Source of the DNA: Lithobates sylvaticus
Lineage: Eukaryota > Chordata > Amphibia > Anura > Ranidae
Assembly: GCA_028564925.1 (NCBI GenBank)
Contig: CM053033.1
Span: 204,152,107 to 204,216,106, forward strand
Direction of reading: 5' to 3'
DNA: 64,000 bases
The notes below the pieces were generated by a model. That model searched no databases. It was not told the origin of the DNA and saw only the letters and a program-made list of their open reading frames with translations. Numbering within the stretch: the stretch's first letter is position 1; each line of letters starts with the position of its first letter. This document shows positions 54,232 through 62,705 of this stretch, piece by piece. The position numbers and the translations under genes were made by a program.

Positions 54232-55321
54232 CAGATCTCAGTGGGATGCACTGAAAATAAGAACAAGCATTTTGCCGAGCCAGACATGAATGAGGTTTGA
54301 TATAAAAAATGAAAATGAAAGGAATGTACAATAAATGTATGGTGTCCTATATAATGTGACATCTTGGTGGCCTCAGCGGTGTGTGCCCCTAAATGAGCGT
54401 TGAGATGTGGGGGTGAATAGGGCAGGTAGAATTGGGCAGAAGAAGGGTGAATCGGCAGGTATCCCTGTCTAATGTGTTTCTTCGCCAGCCAAGAAGGATG
54501 GGGGAGACTGGAAATTGCATCTCTAGCAGGACCTGTCAGAGGCCAGCAAAGAGTAATGAGTGCAACGGTTCCCTTCATTAACATAAAGTCATTTACTTGA
54601 TCAATGGTCCCCCAGCAGTAAACAACAATCTTTAATCCATAGACGAGCTGATTGGCTTTTGCCATCTCTGGAAGCCGAGAGCACAGCGATCCGCCTGACA
54701 ATAAGGGAAGAAAAATGTTAGCTCCTACCCCACAGCCGAGCACAGCCTGGAAAATTAAAAGGGGGGGGGGGGGGGGTGGTAGGCAAGCGAGGGAGAGAAG
54801 GGGAGATGAATGATAGAGAGAAGGAGACGGGGGAGTGAGGGAAACTACATTTCCAGGGAGAGACAAGGAGAACAAAAACAATACAATAAAAAAAAAAGTT
54901 ATAAAACGGAGAGAGCCTCCAATAATATCTCGGCTTCGGTACAATATTGTTCTACAGTGATTGACCTTGGGGTAGTATACACCTTGTTATGCTCCTAATC
55001 CAATTTAAATCAAATAAATAAAACATATGAGTGAATGGTCCCACGAAAAACCCAGATTTTTAAAATTGGTTAATTCTTTACTGGTGACAAATTTAAAATC
55101 GCTTAGAACCATGCATATCATTCCCTGGCCCTAATCACATTTTGTGACTACAGTCATTGACAATAGCACCAATGGTGACCAGACATTGATTAATCTACCA
55201 TTACGTATTTGGATTGAAAGAGAGAAATCAGACCTAACCAGCGTGAGCAGGGAGTAAATACTAAAATATACCGGGAGTACATACTAACAATGAGGTCAGA
55301 ATTGAACCCTGACGGAATAAA
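54232..55321. other. Unique-looking DNA, possible conserved non-coding element
   Basis: No repeat ends are recognised apart from a 15-bp G-tract near 54760. 54430-54720 has even base composition and no stop-free frame that survives scrutiny. It contains homeodomain- and HMG-like words (CATTAACATAAAG, AACAACAATCTTTAATCC, GCTGATTGGC). That is the look of vertebrate conserved non-coding DNA, but conservation cannot be seen from one genome. Confidence 0.3.
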
Positions 55322-56215
55322 CACCAATCACTGGGGCATGGTGGGTCCAAGATATAGTTTTGTATCTATACATCGAGTATGGTGTACATCTGTAATGCCA
55401 AAACCAATTGTCTGGGAGCTACATGCCACCCACTTGACCTTTTCTTGCAGCACTCTTGGGTTGGGTAAAACACCAATCACTGGGGCATGATGGGTCCAAG
55501 ATATAGTTTTGTATATATGCATCAAGTATGGTGTACATCTGTGATGCCAAAACCAATTGCCTGGGAGCCACATGCCACCTTCTTGACCTTTTCTTGCAGC
55601 TCTCTTGGGTTGGGTAAAACACTGATCACTGGGGCATGGTGGGTCCAAGATATAGTTTTGTATCTGTGCATCGAGTATGGTGTACATCTGTGATGCCAAA
55701 ACCAATTACCTGGGAGCCACATGCCACCCGCTTGACCTTTTCTTGCAGCACTCTTGGGTTGGGTAAAACACCAATCACTGGGTCATGGTGGGTCCAAGAT
55801 ATAGTTTTGTATCTATGCATCGAGTATGGTGTACATCTGTGATACCAAAACCAATTGCCTGGGAGCCACATGTCACCTGCTTGACCTTTTCTTGCAGCAC
55901 TCTTGGGTTGGGTAAAACACCAATCACTGGGGCATGGTGGGTCCAAGATATAGTTTTGTATCTATGCATCGAGTATGGTGTACATCTGTAATGCCAAAAC
56001 TAATTGCCTGGGAGCCACATGCCACCCGCTTGACCTTTTCTTGCAGCACTCTTGGGTTGGGTAAAACACCAATCACTGGGGCATGGTGGGTCCAAGGTAT
56101 AGTTTTGTATCTATGCATCGAGTATGGTGTACATCTGTGATGCCAAAACCAATTTCCTGGGAGCCACATGCCACCCACTTGACCTTTTCTTGCAGCTCTC
56201 TTGGGTTGGGTAAAA
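55322..56215 (+). repeat. 149-bp tandem satellite, six monomers
   Basis: CACCAATCACTGGGGCATGG recurs at 55322, 55471, 55620, 55769, 55918 and 56067, exactly 149 bp apart each time. Monomers differ at only a few positions. Each contains CCTTTTCTTGCAGCACTCTT, a good match to a splice acceptor. Long open frames on both strands are repeat artefacts. Confidence 0.95.
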
Positions 56216-56958
56216 TGTTTGATGGTGGATTTTATATCTTCAATCTTCCTTAAAACCCATCCTATCTTTGGACTTTACTGCTGCTACACATCTTATTGGA
56301 TGGAAATAATATCTATAAGACCATATTGTTCGACCTCTTCTGTCATTCGTACATCTAAGCATTACAACTTTCATACTAATTCACTTTGATGCTTTTTTCC
56401 CCTTTTTTTGTAGCGAAAACTGGTCTAGCTGATCAGGTATCAGGAAATGTATCTGTAAGCTGTTGAGAAAGAAAAATGTTCCCGCATGAAACATAATTCG
56501 TTATTTTTCATATGGGAAAGTGTCAAAGCAATTATTCATCAACCATCTGTTTGATAAGGGTAACCAGACTATATACATCATCATTGCTCTTCTCACTGCC
56601 TTATTGAAGGCCAACTCATACTTCTGTTACTGTAGTGCTATTTGGCATGGACATCTGTGGGTTGAATTGGTTGGTTGGTAATGGGCAACCTCCCAGAGAC
56701 TCCAAGGCTTGATTTCTCTGAAGTGGTTTGCATCTCAGTACCTTCCTACAAGACCATAACAAGTGCAGTTCTCTTGTTCTTTCACTTGCCAATTATTTGT
56801 TTATGTGACATTATGGTGAATTTGGAGAGAAGCATTTGGAAATTCTGTTGTGGATCTTATGCCACTAGAGATTCCAAGACATCATGTGTTTTGACTTCTG
56901 AAAAAACACATAAAACTAAAATATCAGGTTGAAGATCTTTGAAGGGACCTCCGAAATA
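56216..56958. other. Unique-looking DNA
   Basis: No repeat is recognised. A strong pyrimidine tract ending TTTTTTTGTAG at about 56413 is followed 41 bp later by a TCT/GTAAGC donor-like site (see findings). No start or conserved domain is seen. Confidence 0.35.
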
Positions 56959-56961
56959 TTA

Positions 56962-57840
56962 GGCCTCATGTACACTGGACGTTTTTTTACATTTTTACAG
57001 CAGCTGTTTTTGGCAGTAGACATATTTTCTATAGTCATTAAAGAGGAAGTAAAGCCTCTGTAAAAAAAAAAAAAAAAAAAATACGGAACCTGCAAGGCAA
57101 AGGCATAATGAGCTAGTATGCATAGCATACTAGCTCATTATGAATGACTTACCTGAGAACAAAGCCCCCAAGGCGGTCCTCATCCACGATCTTCTGCGCC
57201 GCCATCAAACCCGGAGTGACTTCCGGGTCTCGCCACTCCAGCGCTGTCATTTGCTGGAGCGGCGATGACGTCACTCCCGCGCATGCGCACGAGAGCGGCA
57301 TATCGCCGCGATCTCGGCATGTGCAGTGCGCCTGCGCGCCGCTGTCTACGGCGCATGCGCCGTAGATAGCGGTGCCTTTTATTTTCTAAATATCTCCTAA
57401 ACCATGTAACCTAAACCAAATCTATGTCAAAGTGGTATGTAAGGGTTTACAACCACTTTAAACTCTCCATGTTACCCTATATGTCCATGCACACATTTTT
57501 GGGCAGTGGCATTTTTGAGCAGTAAAAACAAAACCCAAAACTAGTGGGTTCTGAGAGACGCTTTTCAGCTGTAAAAACGCTCTAACGCTGATAAACGTCG
57601 ATAAACGCTGATAAACGTCGATAAATGCTCAAAAACTCAGCTCACCATCATTTTTTTATGTTTTTGATCCATTGAAAAAAAAAAAAAGATGTATTTTTTT
57701 TCTTCAAAAAAATACCCGCTAAAACACTAACGCGGTAAAAACAATAAAAAACCCTAATAAACGCTAAAAAACGCTATTGCAAAAACTTTGAAAAAAGTTG
57801 AAAAACTCACTGCAAAGCTACTGGCGTTTTTAGGCCTCAA
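56962..57840 (+). mobile_element. TWA-type MITE hosting family B
   Basis: The left end GGCCTCATGTACACTGGACG follows TTA 56959-56961. After the family B insertion, the unit continues with ATGTCCATGCACACATTTTT and tandem AACGCTGATAAACGTCGAT words. The right end is not clear; TAGGCCTCAATGTG at 57832 may start another copy in the same direction. Confidence 0.5.
57042..57457 (+). mobile_element. Family B TTAA MITE, copy 5 (most complete)
   Basis: TTAA occurs at 57038-57041 and 57458-57461. It has AGAGGAAGTAAAGCC at the left and GGGTTTACAACCACT at the right, with the full palindrome ATGAGCTAGTATGCATAGCA and a GTCACTCCCGCGCATGCGCA block. It serves as the reference copy for the family here. Confidence 0.85.
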
Positions 57841-57913
57841 TGTGAAACTTTTAGATAGGGAACAAGTATCATTGCATATCCTTTGCGCAAAATTAAATTT
57901 GTGAAGAATATCA

Positions 57914-58502
57914 CTAAAGTGTTACTAAATAAACCTACAACAGTAAAATCTGTCTGCATATGCAGTAAAGCATGCTTGTTATACTCACTGTAGAAAGGGG
58001 TTAATCATCCGCATGGTGTAAAAAAAAAGGCTGTTTGATCCTGTCTTCTATGATCCTTACTTCTTTCACAGTCCCCAATCCATCTACTGATAGAACAGAG
58101 CCTCGGGGGCACTTTGCACATGCTCAGTTTGATGTGTATTACTAGAGTCTTTTGTTTATTTCTTATGAAGCTGCAAGTGATCAGCACAGGGCCAATCAGC
58201 ACTGTCCAGACAGAGACTCAGGGGTCCTGCAGCCTCATAGGACAGTCAGAGTAGAATGAAAACTCCTTATGCAAGTTTTAACCAGACACTGATAGAAGAG
58301 TCAAAAGACTGCCTCTGTGCAAGTCCTGTAAAAAAGACCGGTCACTGCCACTCTCTCTGCATCTGCAGGGTGACTGGTCTTGTATCCGCCCCTCCCTCGT
58401 GGGCTGTAGGCAGCCTGTAGAGGGCATAGCCTTCTGGGTCCCTCCCACAGCTTTTTTCTCTTCATAGGCTATGTGCAGCACATTGATGATGTCACTGCTA
58501 CT
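57914..58502 (+). mobile_element. TTAA-type MITE, left end worn
   Basis: GTTACTAAATAAACCTACAA, AAAGCATGCTTGTTATACTC and a GTCACTGCTACT right end before TTAA 58503-58506 fit a TTAAAG-ended MITE. GGGGTCCTGCAGCC and its surroundings fold weakly. It is non-coding. Confidence 0.55.
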
Positions 58503-58506
58503 TTAA

Positions 58507-59160
58507 CAAGGTAGTTTCTGGGTTTGCAAAGGTATTAGGTGGACACAAACTGGCTTTATATACTTTGTGGCTCTTCGGGAATATATTTAAATAAAAGTTT
58601 TTGTGCCCGGAGTTCAGCTTTATCAAACTGTTGCAGTAGAATATATTTTTTAAATATATTTCCATTTCTTAAAGAGTAAACTGGAGCCCAGCTGACATTT
58701 GAGTTCATAATGAGGTAAATGAGCAAATGATGCCAGAGCTCTAGCGGCAGGCTATTCCCTAGTGTAGTTCTTTCTTTGCCACCCACTGCCACCTTTATTA
58801 AAACGAAACTCCAGGTTAGCTGAGAAAAAAAAAATCTTCACCAGGTAAACTATATACCTTGCTTGAAATTTTAGCAAACTTATCGTAGATCTTTACATAT
58901 CCACCTTCTGCAGATATTCCTGTAGGGTTTATATTAAACTGATTGCTAAGTGGCAGGACATGGCTTCCTTATCTTATGATAAGTCTCAGGGGTTGTATTA
59001 GAAATAAAACCATTGTATCCTGTTATGCTGGATACAATGGAATATAGCTTATCCTGCTAAAACAGTTGAAATTCAAGCCATGGGTTGTCTCATTGCTGTA
59101 TTATGTGCAATCCCTTTCATAATTACCACAGAAGGTGGAAACTTAGGTGCAAAGATCTTA
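58507..59160. other. Unclassified DNA with a small hairpin
   Basis: CCATTGTATCC and GGATACAATGG (59010-59040) form a perfect 11-bp stem. No gene is seen. Confidence 0.4.
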
Positions 59161-59700
59161 ATTTTGGGTAGATGAATGTTTAATAGCCATCCAGTGTTCC
59201 CCCGATGACACACTCTGACGCAAAACACGTTGGGAGGGGCTTGACCTTGTGACGTAATCACGCCCGTCGGGATGCTTGCTGGCGAGGCATCTGTGGTTTT
59301 GTTCATGCGTTCTGCTTTTATTATGTCAGTACCTGTCTGCTTTTAATAAATACATACCTAGTGGTTTTCACACTATGGGCGGCCTCTGTTTTCTTCTTCC
59401 AATGTGGTTGATGTAAACGGTCTGCCTGGGTCTGTTACCTTGGAGCTGCTCACCATGGCAGTCGGATGAGGACTATTGCAGGGTACCAAGAGGCACTTGC
59501 CATGGCACATGCTATAATGATCTCTGTTACTTGAGATCCATAGTATCTGGTAAGAGGCTCATCTGTGGTGGAAGGCACAAGATCGCTTGGAGTGTTTTCT
59601 CACACCATTATTCACACTACTGTGGGTGAATCCAGGAACTTGCACATTCCATTAATCTTGGTGGATGGACCTTTTGCTCTTTTTGAAAGTTTTTTTTTTT
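59161..59700 (+). mobile_element. Unclassified repeat with AAAACACGTTGG motif
   Basis: TGACGCAAAACACGTTGGGA at 59217 is followed by GTGACGTAATCACGCCCG. The same kind of block occurs in reverse at 29.2 kb. Class and borders are not known; the right part ends in a T-tract. Confidence 0.35.
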
Positions 59701-59799
59701 TTTTATTAGTTTTCATATGCAATTTACCCTATATTGTGAAAAGTATTGGGACACGCCTTTGAACGCACATGAACTTTAATTACATCCCAGTCTTAGTAG

Positions 59800-60062
59800 G
59801 GTTCAATATTGAGCTGGCCCACCCTTTGCATCTATAACAGCTTCAACTCTTCAGTGCTTTGTGCACTGGTACAGAGTCATGTTGGAACAGGAGGGGGCCA
59901 TCTAACAACTGGTTCTACAAAGTTGGGTGCATGAAATTGTCCAAAATGTCTTGGTATGCTGATGCCTTAGGCATTCCCTTCACTGGAACGAAGGAGCCAA
60001 GCCCAACCCCTAAAAAACAACCCCACACCATAACCCCCCCTCCACCGAATTATTTGAACCAG
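59800..60062 (-). pseudogene. Tc1 transposase fragment, opposite strand
   Basis: On the minus strand it reads VMVWGCFLGVGLGSFVPVKG, KASAYQDILDNFMHP, then FQHDSVPVHKA (second catalytic Asp). After that it jumps to EELKLL near the C-terminus, deleting about 60 codons that include the third catalytic acid. One stop lies between NFMHPTL and NQLLDG. Confidence 0.75.
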
Positions 60063-60066
60063 TGCA

Positions 60067-60333
60067 CAAAGCAAGGTCCATAAAGACATGGATAAGCGAG
60101 TTGGGGTGGAGGAACTTGACTGGCCTGACCTCAACCCGATAGAAAACCTTTGGGATAAATTAGAGAGGAGACTGCGAGCCAGGCCTCATCCAACATCAGT
60201 GCCTGGCCTCACAAATGCACTTCTAGAAGAATGGCCAAACATTCCTATAGACACTCTCCTAAACCTTGTGGACGGCCTTCCCAGAAGAGTTGAAGCTGTT
60301 ATAGCTGCAAAGGGTGGGCCAACTCAATATTGA
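60067..60333 (+). pseudogene. Tc1 transposase C-terminal fragment
   Basis: It encodes LDWPDLNPIENLWDKLERRL with the third catalytic acid (Glu in PIEN), then a normal C-terminus VEAVIAAKGGPTQY and stop. Domains upstream of this (DNA-binding helices and the first two catalytic Asp) are absent on this strand. It is about 80 codons of the usual ~340. No function is expected. Confidence 0.8.
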
Positions 60334-60356
60334 ACCCTACAGACTAATACCGGAAT

Positions 60357-60505
60357 GCCATTAAAGGTTAAGTTAGCCCAATTTTTTTTGTATAATGTGA
60401 AAGATTTTACGTTGCGAGAATCGTGAGAGAATCGTGATCTTTGTATTCTAAGCAAGAAAAATCGTGATTCTCATTTTTGGCCAGAATCGTGCAGCTCTTC
60501 TCGTG
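60357..60505 (-). mobile_element. hAT-like end fragment (AGAATCGTGATCTTT)
   Basis: AAGTTAGCCCAATTTTTTTT, TTGTATAATGTGAAAGATTT and GGCCAGAATCGTGCAGC match the segment at 63.5-63.7 kb. It is the terminal ~150 bp of a larger hAT-like family whose end reads GCAGCCCTA. Confidence 0.6.
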
Positions 60506-60529
60506 CCTCTCCCGAGGAAATCAGTGTTA

Positions 60530-60929
60530 GGGCTCTTTCACACGGGACGGATCCGTAATGATCCGCCCCGTAAAGATCCGCTGCTTAGCGGGGATCGCTC
60601 TGCTGATCCCCGCTGAGCCGGGGATGACAGGGCGGTCCCTGCACACTGTGCAGGGACCGCCCTGTCAGATCTCCGCTCTCCTCTATGGGGGATCGGATGA
60701 ACACGGACCGTCTGTCCATGTTCATCCAATCCGCTCTGCAGACGGATGGAAAAATAGGGTTTTCCTCCGTCTGCAGAATCGGACCACAGCGGAGACGGAC
60801 GATATCAGGTGTCAGCGGATGTTCATCCGCTGACACCCGCTATCCCATAGGGATGCATGTATGTCCATATTTCATCCGAAAACGAATGGATGAAATACGG
60901 AAATCCGGTCCGCATGTGTGAAAGGGGCC
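60530..60929. mobile_element. Harbinger-like MITE, TTA duplication
   Basis: Ends GGGCTCTTTCACACGGGACG and GCATGTGTGAAAGGGGCC, with TTA at 60527-60529 and 60930-60932. Inner palindromes CAGGGCGGTCCCTGCACACT / mirrored and CAGCGGATGTTCATCCGCTG are near perfect. Confidence 0.85.
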
Positions 60930-60932
60930 TTA

Positions 60933-61701
60933 GCTAGACAGCCCCACACATAGTAAGCAAGCCTGATTGGTTTCCAGTTCTGCCCCTCCCAGTCTGTGGT
61001 GCAGGGGATTACAGAAGGCCGTTATCAAGACAAACTCAGGTAATTATTCCAGCTGTATGTTAAAATACATTTAATGATTTAAATGAATGCTAACGCTATT
61101 TCTACCATCAGTTTTAAGATGGTTTGGGCAGATGTTGAGCAATGCAACGTTGGTCAGCCATTTTGCTGTGATAGCCAGCCATCTTGATATAGTCTACAAA
61201 CAACTTGCAAACAGTTCTGAAAAGAGAAGTGTCTGGGTTATCACTTTTAAATAATGGGTTTGCTTGTATGTTTAGCAGGCCGGCACCACCCTGTAAGTTA
61301 GAGCAGTTTAATGAACGCTGTGTTATGCAGGTGGCAGGTGCGACACTAGCAGAGAGAGCCGAGTGGATATAAACAGCCTTAGAAGCACAAAAAGTGATTA
61401 GGAGGGAGGCAGGATGGTGAAAAATGAATGTTGGGAGCAGAGTAATTTGCCGGCTATCCGAGGTGATAGATGGTGCAGGCGGGTAATCAATGCTTGGAGT
61501 GCGTGCCGAAGGGAAATGGAGCAATATGTGGAGTACAGCTTGCTCTGGAGGCGGAGGGAGAGCAGCCGGGGGAATGGAGGGAAAGAAAAATGTTTTCTCC
61601 GTTGACCAGCCTTGTGCCGGGGACTGGCCGGGAAGGGATTTCAATTATCGGACTGTTCCCAGCAAACCCTCATAGCTCACAGGAACAGAGCCGGGGAGAA
61701 G
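60933..61701 (+). promoter_or_regulatory. Possible promoter and 5' leader of an unknown gene
   Basis: About 0.75 kb without recognised repeats. The first half is A/T-balanced (ATTTAAATGAATGCTAACGC). From 61400 it becomes G-rich (GCGGAGGGAGAGCAGCCGGG), as upstream of vertebrate first exons. No TATA box is evident. This is inference from composition and position before the open frame at 61702. Confidence 0.3.
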
Positions 61702-61938
61702 ATGGATGAGGAAGACGGCGACTTCAATCTACTGTATGAGACGTGCAAATCCTGTGTCTGTAATTCACAGCTACCGCCTCCTTGCCAGGAACCTCTGTAC
61801 TGTGAATACAGCAAGATTCTGAGCATGGCCGCCATCCTGTCCATGTGTATAATCTATGTTACGTCTTATTATATTATTATTATATTTCTTCTAGGGCTGA
61901 ACTTACTAAGAAGTAGTCTTTCGTCTGATCCGATATGA
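61702..61938 (+). CDS. Candidate first coding exon or short ORF, not recognised
   Basis: ATG at 61702 lies in a favourable context (GAAGATGG: purine at -3, G at +4). The frame is 78 codons and starts MDEEDGDFNLLYETCKSC. It continues with a Cys/Pro-rich segment (CVCNSQLPPPCQEPLYCEY) and a hydrophobic stretch (AAILSMCIIYVTSYYIIIIF). The last part, encoded by A/T-rich DNA, could be a membrane helix or intron read-through, since possible donors (GTGTAT near 61843) precede it. Up to about 61840 the codon usage is mixed and repeat-free. I do not recognise the protein. Nearby frames are worse. Confidence 0.35.
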   Translation: MDEEDGDFNLLYETCKSCVCNSQLPPPCQEPLYCEYSKILSMAAILSMCIIYVTSYYIIIIFLLGLNLLRSSLSSDPI

Positions 61939-62033
61939 ACGCTGTGCTGTGACTTTATATATACGTTTTTTTTTTTCAAGCGTTATTTTACAGCGCAGGT
62001 TTGAACCTGGTTGCTATCAGCCAATACAAGTGG

Positions 62034-62402
62034 TTACATATGCAGAGCTCCCAACTATCTCTGATTTCGAGGGACTGTCCCTGATTTGGAGCAATGTCCC
62101 TCTTTCCTCCTCATTTGCCCCTCATTTTGGTCTGATCTATATAGTTGTATATAAAATGCAATTTTTATCTTTCAAAAGATGTTTCCCAGTGCTGAACCTT
62201 TCATCCAAATTCTAAATTGCTGCATTTGTAAATTTTAAAAGCCAATATAAAGGAATAGTAGTGGTGATTTAATTAACCTTTTTTTTTGTGGTTAATTCTC
62301 CTTTAAGGGGGCGTGGCAGGGGGTGTGTCCTATGCCTACATACATTTGCTAGTAGGTGTCCCTCATTCCCATCTCAAAATGTTAGGAGGTATGCATATGT
62401 AA
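62034..62402 (+). mobile_element. Family C MITE, copy 2, uninterrupted
   Basis: Ends TTACATATGCAGAGCTCCCA and GTTAGGAGGTATGCATATGT are imperfect complements. Inside are CATTTTGGTCTGATCTATAT and CCAATATAAAGGAATAGTAG. It lacks the pogo-like insertion of copy 1, so it shows the empty site. Confidence 0.78.
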
Positions 62403-62416
62403 TATACACTTACCAG

Positions 62417-62570
62417 CAGGGCCGGGACAAGGGGTGGGCAGGAGGGACGGCTGCCCCTGGCGCAATGGTATATTGCAGGGGTAGGGGCACCCTGAGCCTA
62501 ACCCTAAGGGAAAGGGGGGTGCAGTTTGGCATCTTTGCCCTGGGCACTGGATGACCTTGTCCCGGCACTG
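62417..62570. mobile_element. hAT MITE, 154 bp, inside a Tc1 terminal repeat
   Basis: CAGGGCCGGGACAAGGGG and CCTTGTCCCGGCACTG, with CTTACCAG at 62409-62416 and 62571-62578. It is a short sibling of 51526-52511 and has the same first 40 bp. Confidence 0.88.
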
Positions 62571-62705
62571 CTTACCAGCCACTTTAATAGGTACACCTGT
62601 TCAATTGTTTGGTAACAGAAATTGCTAATCAGCCAATCACATGACAGTAACTCAATGCATTTAGGCATCTAGACGTGGTGAATGCGACTTGTTGAAGTTC
62701 AAACC

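Larger units (their letters stand above)
59728..60351. mobile_element. Tc1-like transposon remnant, head-to-head
   Basis: Both outer parts are the 3' end of the same Tc1 family, facing outward: CAATATTGAGCTGGCCCACC near 59803 and GGTGGGCCAACTCAATATTG near 60313. The left half is minus-strand transposase with an internal deletion; the right half is plus-strand. They meet near 60050-60080 at CCAGTGCACAAAGC. Confidence 0.78.

Noticed and set aside
54099-54944. A 281-codon open frame on the minus strand
   Set aside because: Its C-terminal third is family D MITE sequence read through, and the N-terminal part is low-complexity Ser/Pro/Leu from a G-tract region. No domain is recognisable.
55328-56178. 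Overlapping open frames on both strands
   Set aside because: They follow the 149-bp satellite period and change frame with each unit; no coding bias.
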